DNA of 64,000 nucleotides from Xanthomonas translucens pv. cerealis. GTDB lineage: Bacteria > Pseudomonadota > Gammaproteobacteria > Xanthomonadales > Xanthomonadaceae. The DNA lies in NCBI RefSeq assembly GCF_006838285.1, contig NZ_CP038228.1, forward strand, positions 1 to 64,000. Reading direction: 5' to 3'. Shown one piece after another: positions 28,260 through 38,751 of this stretch. A program made the translations under genes and the position numbers. Each line of letters opens with the position of its first letter. The first letter of the stretch is position 1. The notes under the pieces were generated by a model that saw only the letters and a program-made list of their open reading frames with translations, had not been told where the DNA came from and ran no database searches.

Positions 28260-28477
28260 CGCTGGCGGTGCTACCGCAGTGCGTAGCGGCGCATGCGCGG
28301 CGTCGCTGAAATGATGCGGCCCGCGGTCGGCGTATTTCCGATCCGAAGCGGCCGAAGGTGATTGCAGTCGCGATGGGGGTGGCGCCGTGGTCCGTGTCGC
28401 CACCGCTGGATGGAGGCCGTCTGGCGCGCTGCAATGCCGGAAAGGAATCGCCTTGGTGCAGGCTGTGCAGCGTCGGA

Positions 28478-29173
28478 TCAGATCTGCACGCCGAACAGAC
28501 GGCCGACCGCGCCGGTGGCGAGCATCGCCGCCGCACCCCAGAACACCACGCGCCGCGCGCCGCGCACCCCGGACGCGCCGCCTGCGCGTGCCGCCAAGGC
28601 GCCGGTCAGCGACAGCCCGAGCAGCGTCGCCGCGCCGGTCACCCACACTTGTTTGCCGGCCGGCGCCAGCAGCGCGGCCAGGATCGGCAGTGCCGCACCG
28701 CAGCAGAACGCGGCCGCCGACGCCAGCGCTGCCTGCAGCGGCCGCGCGCGCAGGGTGTCGGTGATGCCCAGTTCGTCGCGCGCATGCGCGCCCAGCGCAT
28801 CGTGCGCGGTCAGCTGCTCGGCGACCTGGCGCGCCAGCGCCGCGTCCAGCCCGCGCTGGCGGTAGATGCCGGACAGTTCGTCCAGCTCGCTTTGCGGATC
28901 CTCGCGCAGTTCGAGGCGCTCGATCGCCAGGTCGGCGCGTTCGGTATCCACCTGCGACTGCACCGAGACGTATTCGCCGGCGGCCATCGACATCGCGCCG
29001 GCGACCAGGCCGGCGATGCCGGTCGCCAGCACGGCGGGCGCCGGCGCACCGCTGCTGGCTACGCCGACCACCAGCCCGGCCACCGACAGGATCCCGTCGT
29101 TGGCGCCGAGCACCGCCGCGCGCAGCCAGCCGGCGCGGTCGCCGCGATGCAGTTCGGAATGGGAGGGGCGCAT
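28478..29173 (-). CDS. VIT1/CCC1-family iron or manganese transporter
   Basis: A protein of 231 residues. It begins MRPSHSELHRGDRAGWLRAA and continues VLGANDGILSVAGLVVGVAS and GAMSMAAGEYVSVQSQVDTE, the signature of the VIT1/CCC1 family; then a cytoplasmic helix rich in Glu and Asp (ELREDPQSELDEL) of the metal-binding kind, and three C-terminal membrane segments. Plant and yeast members move Fe2+ or Mn2+ into vacuoles; bacterial members are membrane-bound and presumably export metal. The gene is divergent from gshA, sharing a 220-base promoter region. Confidence 0.92.
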   Translation of the reverse strand: MRPSHSELHRGDRAGWLRAAVLGANDGILSVAGLVVGVASSGAPAPAVLATGIAGLVAGAMSMAAGEYVSVQSQVDTERADLAIERLELREDPQSELDELSGIYRQRGLDAALARQVAEQLTAHDALGAHARDELGITDTLRARPLQAALASAAAFCCGAALPILAALLAPAGKQVWVTGAATLLGLSLTGALAARAGGASGVRGARRVVFWGAAAMLATGAVGRLFGVQI

Positions 29174-29393
29174 TGGATGCCTGCACGGTGGGGGAACAGG
29201 CCTGCAGCCTAGCCCAGCGCTGCGCGGCCGGCGCTGCTGCGTCTCACTCTCGCCGCTGCCAGGCACGCGGATCGTGGAATGCTGCAGCACCGCCGGTAGC
29301 GATGTGGGCTTCGCGCCGGTCACGCTATAGTGCGGCCCTTGCGATGCTGGCGGGCCATCCCCACATCGCCCCCTCTTCCGTGCGAGCCTGCCC

Positions 29394-30758
29394 TTGTCGA
29401 GCCCCAGCCACGTTGCCGAGACGCCGATCACCGATCGCACCGAACTGGTCGAGGTGCTGGCCTCCGGAGAAAAGCCCGAAGCGCAGTGGCGCATCGGCAC
29501 CGAACACGAGAAGTTCGGCTTCCGCCTGGACGACCTGCGCCCGCCGACCTTCGACGGCGAGCGCGGCATCGAGGCCCTGCTGACCGGCCTGACCCGCTTC
29601 GGCTGGGAGCCGGTACGCGAAGGCGGACACACCATCGCGCTGCTGCGCGACGGCGCCTCGGTGACGCTGGAACCGGCCGGGCAGCTGGAACTGTCGGGCG
29701 CGCCGCTGGAGACCATCCACGACACCTGCGTGGAAGTGGGCAGCCACCTCAACGAGGTCAAGCAGGTCGCCGACGAACTGCGCCTGGGCTTCCTCGGCAT
29801 GGGCTTCCAGCCGAAGTGGCGCCGCGACGAAATGCCGTGGATGCCCAAGGGCCGCTACCAGATCATGAAACACTACATGCCCAAGGTCGGCTCGCTCGGC
29901 CTGGACATGATGACCCGCACCTGCACGGTGCAGGTCAACCTGGATTACGCCAGCGAAGCGGACATGATCAAGAAATTCCGCGTGTCGCTGGCGCTGCAGC
30001 CGATCGCCACCGCGCTGTTCGCCGACTCGCCGTTCACCGAGGGCAAGCCCAACGGCTACCTCAGCTATCGCTCGCATATCTGGACCGACACCGATGCCGA
30101 CCGCACCGGCATGCTCGACTTCGTGTTCGAGGGCGGCTTCGGCTACGAGCGCTATGTCGACTACCTGCTGGACGTGCCGATGTACTTCTCCTACCGCGAC
30201 GGCACCTACGTCGATGCCAGCGGGCAGAGCTTCCGCGACTTCATGCAGGGCAAGTTGCCGGCGCTGCCGGGTGCGCTGCCGACGCTGCGCGACTGGTCCG
30301 ATCACATGACCACCGCGTTCCCGGAAGTGCGGCTGAAGAAATACCTGGAAATGCGCGGCGCCGACGCCGGCCCGTGGGGCAGGCTGTGCGCGTTGTCGGC
30401 GTACTGGGTCGGCCTGCTGTACGACGATGCCGCGCTGGACGCGGCCTGGGACCTGGTCAAGGATTTCAGCCTGGTCGAACGCCACGCGCTGCGCGACGGC
30501 GTGCCGAAGCAGGCGCTGAAGCTGCCGTTCCGCAACGGCAGCGTGCAGGACCTCGCCGCCGAATCGGTGAAGATCGCCCTGAACGGCCTGCGCCGCCGCG
30601 CCCGCCTGAACGGCGACGGCCAGGACGAATCGCGCTTCCTGGAACCGCTGGTGGAGATCCTGCACGCCGGCGAGACCGCGGCCGAGCGCAAGCTGGCGCT
30701 GTATCACGGTGCGTGGCAGGGGGATGTGGATCCGGTGTTCTCCGAGTTCGCGTACTGA
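29394..30758 (+). CDS. gshA: Glutamate-cysteine ligase, plant type
   Basis: A protein of 454 residues of the GCS2/plant-type ligase family. It starts at a TTG (29394), which gives the family N-terminus [20 protein letters not shown]; the next in-frame ATG is far inside the conserved core. Blocks include [79 protein letters not shown] and [16 protein letters not shown]. The enzyme joins glutamate and cysteine, the first step of glutathione synthesis, using ATP. Glutathione is the cofactor for the formaldehyde operon 5 kb downstream. A TATAGT box near 29324 could serve the promoter. Confidence 0.95.
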   Translation: MSSPSHVAETPITDRTELVEVLASGEKPEAQWRIGTEHEKFGFRLDDLRPPTFDGERGIEALLTGLTRFGWEPVREGGHTIALLRDGASVTLEPAGQLELSGAPLETIHDTCVEVGSHLNEVKQVADELRLGFLGMGFQPKWRRDEMPWMPKGRYQIMKHYMPKVGSLGLDMMTRTCTVQVNLDYASEADMIKKFRVSLALQPIATALFADSPFTEGKPNGYLSYRSHIWTDTDADRTGMLDFVFEGGFGYERYVDYLLDVPMYFSYRDGTYVDASGQSFRDFMQGKLPALPGALPTLRDWSDHMTTAFPEVRLKKYLEMRGADAGPWGRLCALSAYWVGLLYDDAALDAAWDLVKDFSLVERHALRDGVPKQALKLPFRNGSVQDLAAESVKIALNGLRRRARLNGDGQDESRFLEPLVEILHAGETAAERKLALYHGAWQGDVDPVFSEFAY

Positions 30759-30897
30759 CTTGAGCGGATCTGCGCCGCTGCGGTTCGGCGGTATGCGCAG
30801 CATCACGCTCCTGTTTCAGCGGTAAGAGTTGAAGCCAAAAAAATGGGTGGGTAGAGTACCCGTCACAGGGGGGAATTGAATTCGCTAAGGGGTACTT

Positions 30898-31452
30898 ATG
30901 AGCCAGAAGATAAATGGGATGCTCGTCGCCTTGTTGTTTTGCGCGGGACTTTTTCTGAGTCCTTGCGGCAAAGCCAAAGATCATCCGCTTGATGCCGCTG
31001 CCGAACAGATGGCTGCCGAGTTGACGGATGCGCAGGCCGAGCAAAAGGCATTGCGGTTGAGAACCGCGCCGATCCATTCTGCCGCATTGCTCAAGGAATA
31101 CCTGGCGAAAGAGGATGCGTCCAGCCCGCTCAACCTGCTTTCTCCTGCTGCAAAGAAACGCTTCGTCGAGTCGTTGAGGTTCAATGAGACAGGCGTGACA
31201 TCGTTCACTTACAGCGATATCGAAGCGGAACTTTCTGCAAGCCAGGCCTATCGTCTGCTGTCGCTATTCGGCCTGGAGAGCACGATTTCCTCCATGCACA
31301 AGATGCGTGTTGATGGGGAGGAGGATATAAACGTGAATCGGGCCTTCCCGACTCCTGGAAGGGGGCCAGATGAGGATCACAACGATTACAAATGTGAAAG
31401 CCCGCACAACTGCGTGGAGAGTGTGGGTACCATTTGCATGAGTGCTTGCTGA
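30898..31452 (+). CDS. Small secreted protein with a Cys-rich C-terminus, unknown function
   Basis: A protein of 184 residues with an AAGGGGTACTT ribosome site just before the ATG at 30898. A signal peptide (INGMLVALLFCAGLFLSPCGKA) is clear. The middle is helical (LDAAAEQMAAELTDAQAEQ, FTYSDIEAELSASQAYRLLS). A proline/glycine stretch (FPTPGRGPDEDHND) leads to a compact four-Cys tail, YKCESPHNCVESVGTICMSAC, ending in Cys. I do not recognise the family. It overlaps the following gene by one base (TGATG), so the two are an operon. The ordered, terminal Cys pattern suggests disulfides or a processed peptide released from a longer precursor; this is inference. Confidence 0.72.
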   Translation: MSQKINGMLVALLFCAGLFLSPCGKAKDHPLDAAAEQMAAELTDAQAEQKALRLRTAPIHSAALLKEYLAKEDASSPLNLLSPAAKKRFVESLRFNETGVTSFTYSDIEAELSASQAYRLLSLFGLESTISSMHKMRVDGEEDINVNRAFPTPGRGPDEDHNDYKCESPHNCVESVGTICMSAC

Positions 31453-32435
31453 TGCCCTTGTCGCGCCCCTTGGGGTGTCTTGTCGGCGCCGCCATCCTTG
31501 CGATGGTGGCGCCTTTGGTCTGTGCTGCAGCGGCACCAGAGGTGCCTGAGCCTTCGCTCTATGATGCGCTGGCGGACTACAACGAGAGTCTGCGCGATCA
31601 GTCCGGTGCGCAGCGAGCCGAGGCGGTCGTGGACAGGTACGAACGCATCGCCGGCGCCATCGATCCCTGCGGCAAGGCTGGCGCCCCTATCCACGACGAC
31701 GATCTGTTCAGGGCGACAGTGCTTGCCGAGGGGTATTCGTTCGACCCCAGGCATGTGCGCAAGATCGGTTGTCTGTACCGGCGGCTGCAAGCGCAAGGGC
31801 GGATTACCCGCTGGCATGTCATCTCCTATGCCGAAGCCTTGGCTTCGATTAGCCGCTTCGACGAGGCGAACCGGATACTGGCGTCATTGCCCACTCGGCC
31901 GGTCGCGCCTTTGCCCGCGCTTTCGTTTGCGCAGAAGGCCGATTCCCGGCGTGTGATCGACATCGACTCGCCGACGCATGCCGTGGTGCGCTCTCTCGCA
32001 TCGCGCGAGCGTCGCCTGGCCGTGTTCGCCGTTGTCCATCCGGATTGCCATTTCTCGGTGAACGGGCTCGCTGAGATCGTCGCCAACGAGGACGACCGTT
32101 GGTTGCGGGAGGTGCTCGTGTTGCTTGTCGCGCCTGGCCCGACTCCGCCCGTCGATGGGATCCTGGCGTGGAATCGGGGCCAGCCGACCTTGCCGATGCA
32201 TCTGATGTATCGACGCAACGACTGGAAGTTTCTGAAAAGTATCGATACGCCGACGTTCTATCTGATGCGTGGCGACACCATTCTCGATACGTTCACAGGG
32301 TGGCCCAATCCCACCGGTCTTGCCCGGATGAAGGCCGCGCTGCAGCGGGAAAGGCACGCGCAGCGCAGCGGGCCTGCAGCCGTGCCAGAGCACCACGGTC
32401 GGGGTTACGCGGCGCTTGCAGGCCATTTGCCCTGA
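31452..32435 (+). CDS. Secreted thioredoxin-like protein with a CxxS motif, unknown function
   Basis: A protein of 327 residues from the ATG at 31452; an overlapping start at 31434 is less likely because it would put six residues before the leader. The signal peptide ends near APLVCAAAAP. The C-terminal 150 residues look like a thioredoxin fold: RRLAVFAVVHPDCHFSVNGL puts Cys199-His-Phe-Ser at the position of a CxxC motif, followed by DTPTFYLMRGDTILDTFTGW with the cis-Pro position TPTFYL. A CxxS site favours isomerisation or trapping of mixed disulfides over plain oxidation. Its stop lies five bases from the convergent kinase gene. The coupled gene upstream encodes a likely thiol client. Confidence 0.72.
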   Translation: MPLSRPLGCLVGAAILAMVAPLVCAAAAPEVPEPSLYDALADYNESLRDQSGAQRAEAVVDRYERIAGAIDPCGKAGAPIHDDDLFRATVLAEGYSFDPRHVRKIGCLYRRLQAQGRITRWHVISYAEALASISRFDEANRILASLPTRPVAPLPALSFAQKADSRRVIDIDSPTHAVVRSLASRERRLAVFAVVHPDCHFSVNGLAEIVANEDDRWLREVLVLLVAPGPTPPVDGILAWNRGQPTLPMHLMYRRNDWKFLKSIDTPTFYLMRGDTILDTFTGWPNPTGLARMKAALQRERHAQRSGPAAVPEHHGRGYAALAGHLP

Positions 32436-32439
32436 ATGC

Positions 32440-33998
32440 TCACGCCACCGCCTGGCACGGCAACTCCACGCGCACCCGCAGCCCACCCTCGGGGCGGTTG
32501 GTCAGGGTGATCTCGCCGCCGTGGGCGAGCACGATGCTGTGCGCGACCGACAGGCCCAGGCCGATGCCGCCGGTGTCGCGGTTGCGCGAGTTCTCGCCGC
32601 GGAAGAACGGCAGGAACAGTTTCTCGTGCTGTGTCGGGTCGATGCCGGGGCCGTCGTCGTCGATCCACAGCACGCAGTCGGTGCCGTCGCGGTGCAGTTG
32701 CAGGCGCGCGCGCTTGCCGTACTTCAGTGCGTTCTCGAGCAGGTTCATCACCATCCGCCGCAGCGACAACGGATCGCCATCGAGGGTGATGGCCTGACCA
32801 GCGACGAAGCTCGCCTCGGCGCCGGTGTCGCTGGCGTCGTCGACCACGCTCTCCACCAATAGGCGGAAATCCAGCGGTGCGCGGGTGCTGCGGCGGCTTT
32901 CGTTGTGGATGAAGTCCAGCGCTGCGGAGATCATCGCCTTCATTTCATCGATGTCGGCGATGGTCTTGTCGCGCAGCGGCGGCTGCAGGCCTTCCAGGCG
33001 GAACGCCAGGCGCGCCAGCGGGGTGCGCAGGTCGTGGGCGATCGCCGCGACCATGTGCGTGCGCTCGTTGATCAGGCGGTTCAGGCGCGCCTGCATGGCG
33101 TTGAACGAGTCGGCGGCCTGCACGATTTCGCTGGGACCGCTGCGCTGCAGCGGCTGCGCATCGGGATTGCGGCCGAGCCGGTCGGCGGCTTCGGCGAAGC
33201 GGCGGATCGGCGCGGCCAGCGCGCGCGAGAACCACCACGCCAGCGGCAACATCGCCAGCAGGCCGGCCACGAACAGCAGCGCGACCTGGGTCTTGAACGC
33301 GGCGGAGAAACGCCGCGGCGGCGACACCACGCTGCGCCAGCGGCCGTCGGGTTGCTGCAATGCGGCAGTGAAGCCGCCGAGCAACGGCGATGCAGGGGCC
33401 AGGCCGCGCTCGCGCCAGCGCGAACCGGCTGCGCGCAGTGCGGTACCGAGACCGCCGGGGGGGCGTTGCTGTTTGGCGGCGGAGCCGGCGGCAGTGCGTC
33501 TGCGCCTGGATCTGTGCCGGGGTCGAATGGCGCCTGCGGCGGTGCGTCGGCGTTGGCAAACGATGGCGCTGCATCGTGCAGGAAGCGCGCGTCGCCGGGC
33601 GGGCCGAAGCGTGGTCGCAGGCGGACCCGTTCTTCCGGAGTGAAGGTCCGGTTAGGAAACTTCTCGTCGCCGCTGCGATAGAAGCGCACCTGTTCCGGCG
33701 CCACGTCCAGCCAGTTGGTCAGCATGAATTCGGCGAAGCGGTCGCGGACCTGCCCCGGCGCCGGCAGCGGCGCCTGCCTGGAGGCGTGCACCTTCAACGT
33801 CTGCGTGCCGGCCGGCATCTTGGTGGTCAGCAGCGCGATCACTTCCGGCGGATGCACCGGCATTTCGTAGACCGGCGTGCGCAGCACCAGCAAGGCGATG
33901 CCGATCAGCTGCGCGGTCAGCAGGGCGGCCAGCAGCAGCAGGAAGGTGCGGGCGAAGATCGAGACGCCGCGGCGACCCCGCTGCTTGGGCGTGCTCAC
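32440..33998 (-). pseudogene. OmpR-partner sensor histidine kinase, frameshifted in a G7 tract
   Basis: It starts at a GTG (33998) in a GTGA overlap with the response-regulator gene. The first frame gives a membrane segment (FLLLLAALLTAQLIGIALLVL) and a periplasmic sensor domain rich in Pro. The second frame, from about 33457 on, gives the second membrane segment (VALLFVAGLLAMLPLAWWF), a HAMP linker, the H box AIAHDLRTPLARLAF, the N box NLLENALKYG, and G boxes DDGPGIDP and GGIGLGLSVAHS. The switch is at a run of seven G (33457-33463 plus strand); eight would restore the frame (reading SNAPPGGLGTALRAAG). So it is a slipped homopolymer or a base-calling error in an otherwise intact kinase. Confidence 0.85.
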
Positions 33999-34711
33999 AG
34001 CCGGGCGACGCTCGGCAGCAGCATGTAGCCCTCGTTGCGCACGGTGCGGATCAGTTCTGTCTGCACGCGTTCGTTGATCTTGCGGCGCAGGCGGCTGATC
34101 TGGCTGTCGATCGCGCGGTCGTAGACCTCGGTGTCGCGGCCGCGCGCGTAGTCGAGCAACTGGTCGCGGCTGAGCACCCGTTGCGGATGTTCGACGAAGG
34201 TGCGCAACAGGGCGAACTCGCCGTCGGAGAGGTTGATGAAGATCCCGGTGGGGTCGCGCAGGTCGCGGCGGATCACGTCCAGGCGCCAGCCGGCGAATTC
34301 GTAGACGTTGCCGCGCGCCTCCGGCAGCAGCGTCGCCGCCTGGCTACGACGCAGCAGTGCGCGCACGCGCGCCAGCAGTTCGCGCGGATTGCACGGCTTG
34401 GCCAGGTAGTCGTCGGCGCCCACTTCCAGGCCGATGATGCGGTCGGTGTCGCTGCCCAGCGCGCTGAGCATGATCACCGCCGGCGCGCCGCGCTCGCTGG
34501 CCAGCTGCCGCGCGGCGCTGAGGCCGTCTTCGCCGGGCATCATCACGTCCAGGATCACCAGGTCGGGTTGGCGTATCGCCATCAGCCTGCGCATGTCGGC
34601 GACGTTTTCCGCCGCTTCCACCTGGTAGCCGTGCTCTTGCAGGAACTCGCTGATAAGCCGGCGCAGATCGGGGTCGTCGTCGACCACCAGAATGAACGAT
34701 TGCATATCCAT
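33995..34711 (-). CDS. OmpR-family response regulator
   Basis: A protein of 238 residues from the ATG at 34711; a second ATG two codons on is also possible. The receiver domain shows the acidic triad VVDDDPDL, the phospho-acceptor Asp55 in DLVILDVMMPGEDG, the Thr/Ser position IMLSALG, and Lys in YLAKPCNPREL. The C-terminal winged helix has LSDGEFALLRTFVEHPQRVL, SRDQLLDYARG and DRAIDSQISRLRRKI followed by RTVRNEGYML. It pairs with the overlapping sensor kinase. Targets are unknown. Confidence 0.95.
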   Translation of the reverse strand: MDMQSFILVVDDDPDLRRLISEFLQEHGYQVEAAENVADMRRLMAIRQPDLVILDVMMPGEDGLSAARQLASERGAPAVIMLSALGSDTDRIIGLEVGADDYLAKPCNPRELLARVRALLRRSQAATLLPEARGNVYEFAGWRLDVIRRDLRDPTGIFINLSDGEFALLRTFVEHPQRVLSRDQLLDYARGRDTEVYDRAIDSQISRLRRKINERVQTELIRTVRNEGYMLLPSVARL

Positions 34712-35076
34712 GATCTTGAAGGGCGGCCGTTCGGAGTACAGCCAGTCTAGGCGCGGCCGCTGCCGCCTGGAACCGGTGCGGGCAGGCCATCGCTGCTGGG
34801 GCAAGGCGGCGCGTGATCGCGGGAGCATGATAGGCAGCGTCTGCAGTGGACTCATGGCCGGTTTGTGGCGTATTCAGACACGTGCAGACACAAAGTGCTG
34901 ACGTTGCATCCGGTTTGGAGGTGGACCGTCCTGGCTTTCGAGGAGACTGCTTCGTTCGAGAAGGTGGGGCCAGGATGAGGAAGTTCCCGACCGTTCATGC
35001 GATCAGGATGGTGCGGGCGTTCTCTTTTGCCGGAAGAGGCATATACTGTCCCCCAGTATAGTTTCCAGGTCGCCGC
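34712..35076. other. Divergent intergenic region with the formaldehyde-operon promoter
   Basis: This gap separates the response-regulator start from frmR. No gene is supported. The FrmR operator is at 35042-35060, immediately before the frmR ribosome site; the remainder shows no clear element. Confidence 0.6.
35042..35060. promoter_or_regulatory. FrmR-type operator
   Basis: TATACTG, TCCCC, CAGTATA is a perfect 7-5-7 inverted repeat with the C tract in its centre, 17 bases before frmR. This TACT-(G/C tract)-AGTA layout is the known recognition pattern of the CsoR/RcnR/FrmR family, so FrmR probably represses its own operon here. Confidence 0.85.
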
Positions 35077-35352
35077 ATGCCGCACACGCCGCACGAGAAG
35101 AAACGCGTCCTGGCCCGCATCCGCCGCGTGCGCGGACAGGCCGAGGCGCTGGAGCGCGCCCTGGATGGCGGCGCCGATTGCGCGGCGGTGCTGCAGCAGA
35201 TCGCTGCGATCCGCGGTGCGGTCAACGGCCTGATGTCGGAAGTGATGCAGGCGCATATCCGCGAAGAATTCGGCCACCCCGCCGCCTCGGAGACGCAGCG
35301 CGCTGCGCGCGTGCGCGAGATGGGCATGCTGGTGCGCTCCTATCTGAAGTGA
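35077..35352 (+). CDS. frmR: Formaldehyde-responsive repressor FrmR
   Basis: A protein of 91 residues of the all-helical CsoR/RcnR family (DUF156). It begins MPHTPHEKKRVLARIRRVRGQ and contains GADCAAVLQQIAAIRGAVNGLM. Pro2 and Cys35 are both present; in E. coli FrmR these two residues are joined by formaldehyde through a methylene bridge, which releases DNA. His60 is also retained. It precedes frmA by 42 bases and has a matching operator directly upstream. Confidence 0.95.
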   Translation: MPHTPHEKKRVLARIRRVRGQAEALERALDGGADCAAVLQQIAAIRGAVNGLMSEVMQAHIREEFGHPAASETQRAARVREMGMLVRSYLK

Positions 35353-36504
<1,152 letters not shown>

Positions 36505-36573
36505 CCTGACGGTCAGTCTGGCGCGCGGCTGCTTCCGCGCATGCAGGTACGCAACGAACCCGGGAGGGGCATG

Positions 36574-37146
36574 ATGAGCGCCGTAACGATTCATCCGTCG
36601 GTGGACAGCGGGGTACACCCGGGTGCGGAGAATTTCCAGGGCGGCACCCTGGAATGCCACTGCGCCAGCGACAAGGTGACCGTGGAGGTTGCAGCGCAGA
36701 CCGCCCACAACCACGCCTGCGGTTGCACCAAGTGCTGGGAGCCGAAAGGCGCGACCTTCCCGGTGATGGCGGTGGTGGGCCGCGACAAAGTCAAGGTCAC
36801 AGCGCACGAGGAGAAACTGAAGGTGGTCGACGAGCGCGCGACCATCCGGCGCCATGCCTGCACCGGCTGCGGCGTGCACATATACGGGCGCATCGAGAAC
36901 ACCGAGCATGCGTTCCATGGGCTGGACTTCATCCATACCGAGCTGTCGCCGCAGCAGGGCTGGTCGGCACCGGGCTTTGCGGCGTTCGTGTCCTCGATCA
37001 TCGAAAGCGGCACCCATCCCGAAGCGATGGACGGCGTGCGCAGCCGGCTGCGCGAACTGAAGCTGGAGGCGCACGACTGCCTGTCGCCGCCGTTGATGGG
37101 CGCGATCGCCACCCACTTCGCGCGCAAGAGCGGCGTGCTGCACTGA
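36574..37146 (+). CDS. gfa: S-(hydroxymethyl)glutathione synthase (formaldehyde-activating enzyme)
   Basis: A protein of 190 residues. The second of two adjacent ATG codons (36571, 36574) has the better distance from GGAGG. It carries the zinc-site cysteines of the Gfa family: [28 protein letters not shown] and [18 protein letters not shown]. The conserved [20 protein letters not shown] follows. The enzyme is reported to speed the condensation of formaldehyde with glutathione, although the reaction also proceeds spontaneously. It lies between frmA and fghA in one transcript. Confidence 0.93.
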   Translation: MSAVTIHPSVDSGVHPGAENFQGGTLECHCASDKVTVEVAAQTAHNHACGCTKCWEPKGATFPVMAVVGRDKVKVTAHEEKLKVVDERATIRRHACTGCGVHIYGRIENTEHAFHGLDFIHTELSPQQGWSAPGFAAFVSSIIESGTHPEAMDGVRSRLRELKLEAHDCLSPPLMGAIATHFARKSGVLH

Positions 37147-37168
37147 AACCTATCCGGTATCCCATTCC

Positions 37169-37999
37169 ATGGAACGCATCGAACACCATGCCTGCTGCGG
37201 CGGCTGGCAGGACGTCTATCGCCACGACTCGGCCGTGCTCGCCTGCACGATGAACGTGGCCGTGTACCTGCCGCCGCAGGCCGAGCACGCCGCGCTGCCG
37301 GTGCTGTACTGGCTCAGCGGACTGACCTGCACCGAGCAGAATTTCATCGCCAAGGCCGGCGCGCAGCGCTATGCCGCCGAGCACGGAGTGATCCTGGTCG
37401 CGCCGGACACCAGCCCGCGCGGCGACGACGTCGCCGACGCCGACGGCTACGACCTGGGCAAGGGCGCCGGTTTCTACGTCAACGCGACCCGCGAGCCGTG
37501 GGCCAGTCACTACCGCATGTACGACTACGTGGTGCAGGAACTGCCTGAGTTGATCGAAGCGCAGTTCCCGCACAATGGCCGGCGCGCGATCAGCGGTCAT
37601 TCCATGGGCGGCCACGGCGCGCTGGTGATCGCGTTGAAGAATCCGGGCCGCTATCGCAGCGTGTCGGCGTTCTCGCCGATCGTGGCGCCGAGCCAGGTGC
37701 CGTGGGGCGAGAAGGCGTTCGCCGCCTACCTGGGCGAGGATCGCGCCAGCTGGAAGGCTTACGACGCCACGGCGCTGATCGCCGAGGCGAGCGAGCGCTT
37801 GCCGTTGCTGATCGACCAGGGCGGCGGCGACGAATTCCTCGACAAGCAGCTGCAGCCGCAATTGCTGCAGGCCGCAGCCGATGCCGCCGGCTATCCGCTG
37901 ACGCTGCGCCTGCAGCCCGGTTACGACCACAGTTACTACTTCATCGGCAGCTTCATCGGCGAGCACATCGCCCACCACGCGCGCGCGCTGCAGGATTGA
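37169..37999 (+). CDS. fghA: S-formylglutathione hydrolase
   Basis: A protein of 276 residues of the esterase D family. The start [19 protein letters not shown] is usual. The nucleophile is in [14 protein letters not shown], the oxyanion and substrate region in [20 protein letters not shown], the Asp in [12 protein letters not shown], and the His in [18 protein letters not shown]. It hydrolyses S-formylglutathione to formate and glutathione, completing detoxification of formaldehyde. It follows gfa by 22 bases. Confidence 0.96.
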   Translation: MERIEHHACCGGWQDVYRHDSAVLACTMNVAVYLPPQAEHAALPVLYWLSGLTCTEQNFIAKAGAQRYAAEHGVILVAPDTSPRGDDVADADGYDLGKGAGFYVNATREPWASHYRMYDYVVQELPELIEAQFPHNGRRAISGHSMGGHGALVIALKNPGRYRSVSAFSPIVAPSQVPWGEKAFAAYLGEDRASWKAYDATALIAEASERLPLLIDQGGGDEFLDKQLQPQLLQAAADAAGYPLTLRLQPGYDHSYYFIGSFIGEHIAHHARALQD

Positions 38000-38751
38000 G
38001 CGGCGACTGCGGCGGCGCACCGGATATGTCGGGCGCCGCCTGACGCATGCGTGGCATCGGTGGATGGCGCCGTCTTGCGGCGGCGTTTCCATGACGGCGC
38101 CGGCCAGTGCTCGCCGCTGCCAAGCCATCGCGATCGCTGCGGCACGATGACGCTGCAGTGGCAATTGCATGGCAATCCGCTCGCGTGCCGGTGTTGCTGG
38201 TAAACAAATGCGCGGCGCATCGTCCAATGCGCGATTGTGCGAATGCGGTCGCGCCGGCTGAGACCGGGCGCAGCTAGATTCCTCGGCCTTCGCCATCGTG
38301 TCTTCCCGGACTGGAGTCGCGCCATGCTCGCTTGCCGCAAACCTGAGTTGTCGTTGCCGCGGCAGCGTTGGCGCAGCCCGCTCAGCGCGTTGGCGATGTG
38401 CGCCTGCACCCTGCTCGGCGCCTGTGCGGCGTTGGCGATCGGCGCGGCGATGCCGTAAGCGGCGCCATGCACGGGCGATCCTGGGCGCACTGCAGGCCGA
38501 CCAGTGGCGTCGGTCGTTCTCGATGGCGGCATGGTGGAGAGCGTTGCTGCCACGGCACTGGTCGCCTGCTGGACTGGAGAGACGCTTGGCGCATCGCTGG
38601 CCTGATGCAGCGACGCGATGGTCTGCATTCGACGTTGGATGCGATCACCGGTGTCGATTGCACCGCCTGCGGGACTGCAGTGCGATGTTCGCTGCGCGGC
38701 CACGCCTGCCATAGGCACGGCTACATCCATGGCGCAGCCCGGCATAGCGGC
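38000..38751. other. 750-base region between fghA and the MocR gene
   Basis: The stretch has only one candidate gene (38324-38458). The rest shows no ribosome-site-supported frame, no recognisable RNA and no clear repeats. AT content rises slightly near 38180-38220, which may mark a promoter. Confidence 0.5.
38324..38458 (+). CDS. Candidate 44-residue membrane peptide
   Basis: A short frame from an ATG at 38324 with GGAG eight bases upstream encodes a basic start (MLACRKPELSLPRQRWR) followed by a single hydrophobic helix (LSALAMCACTLLGACAALAIGA) and stops at TAA. The positive-inside-then-hydrophobic pattern and good ribosome site favour expression, but no homologue is known to me and the region is otherwise empty. 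Confidence 0.35.
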   Translation: MLACRKPELSLPRQRWRSPLSALAMCACTLLGACAALAIGAAMP

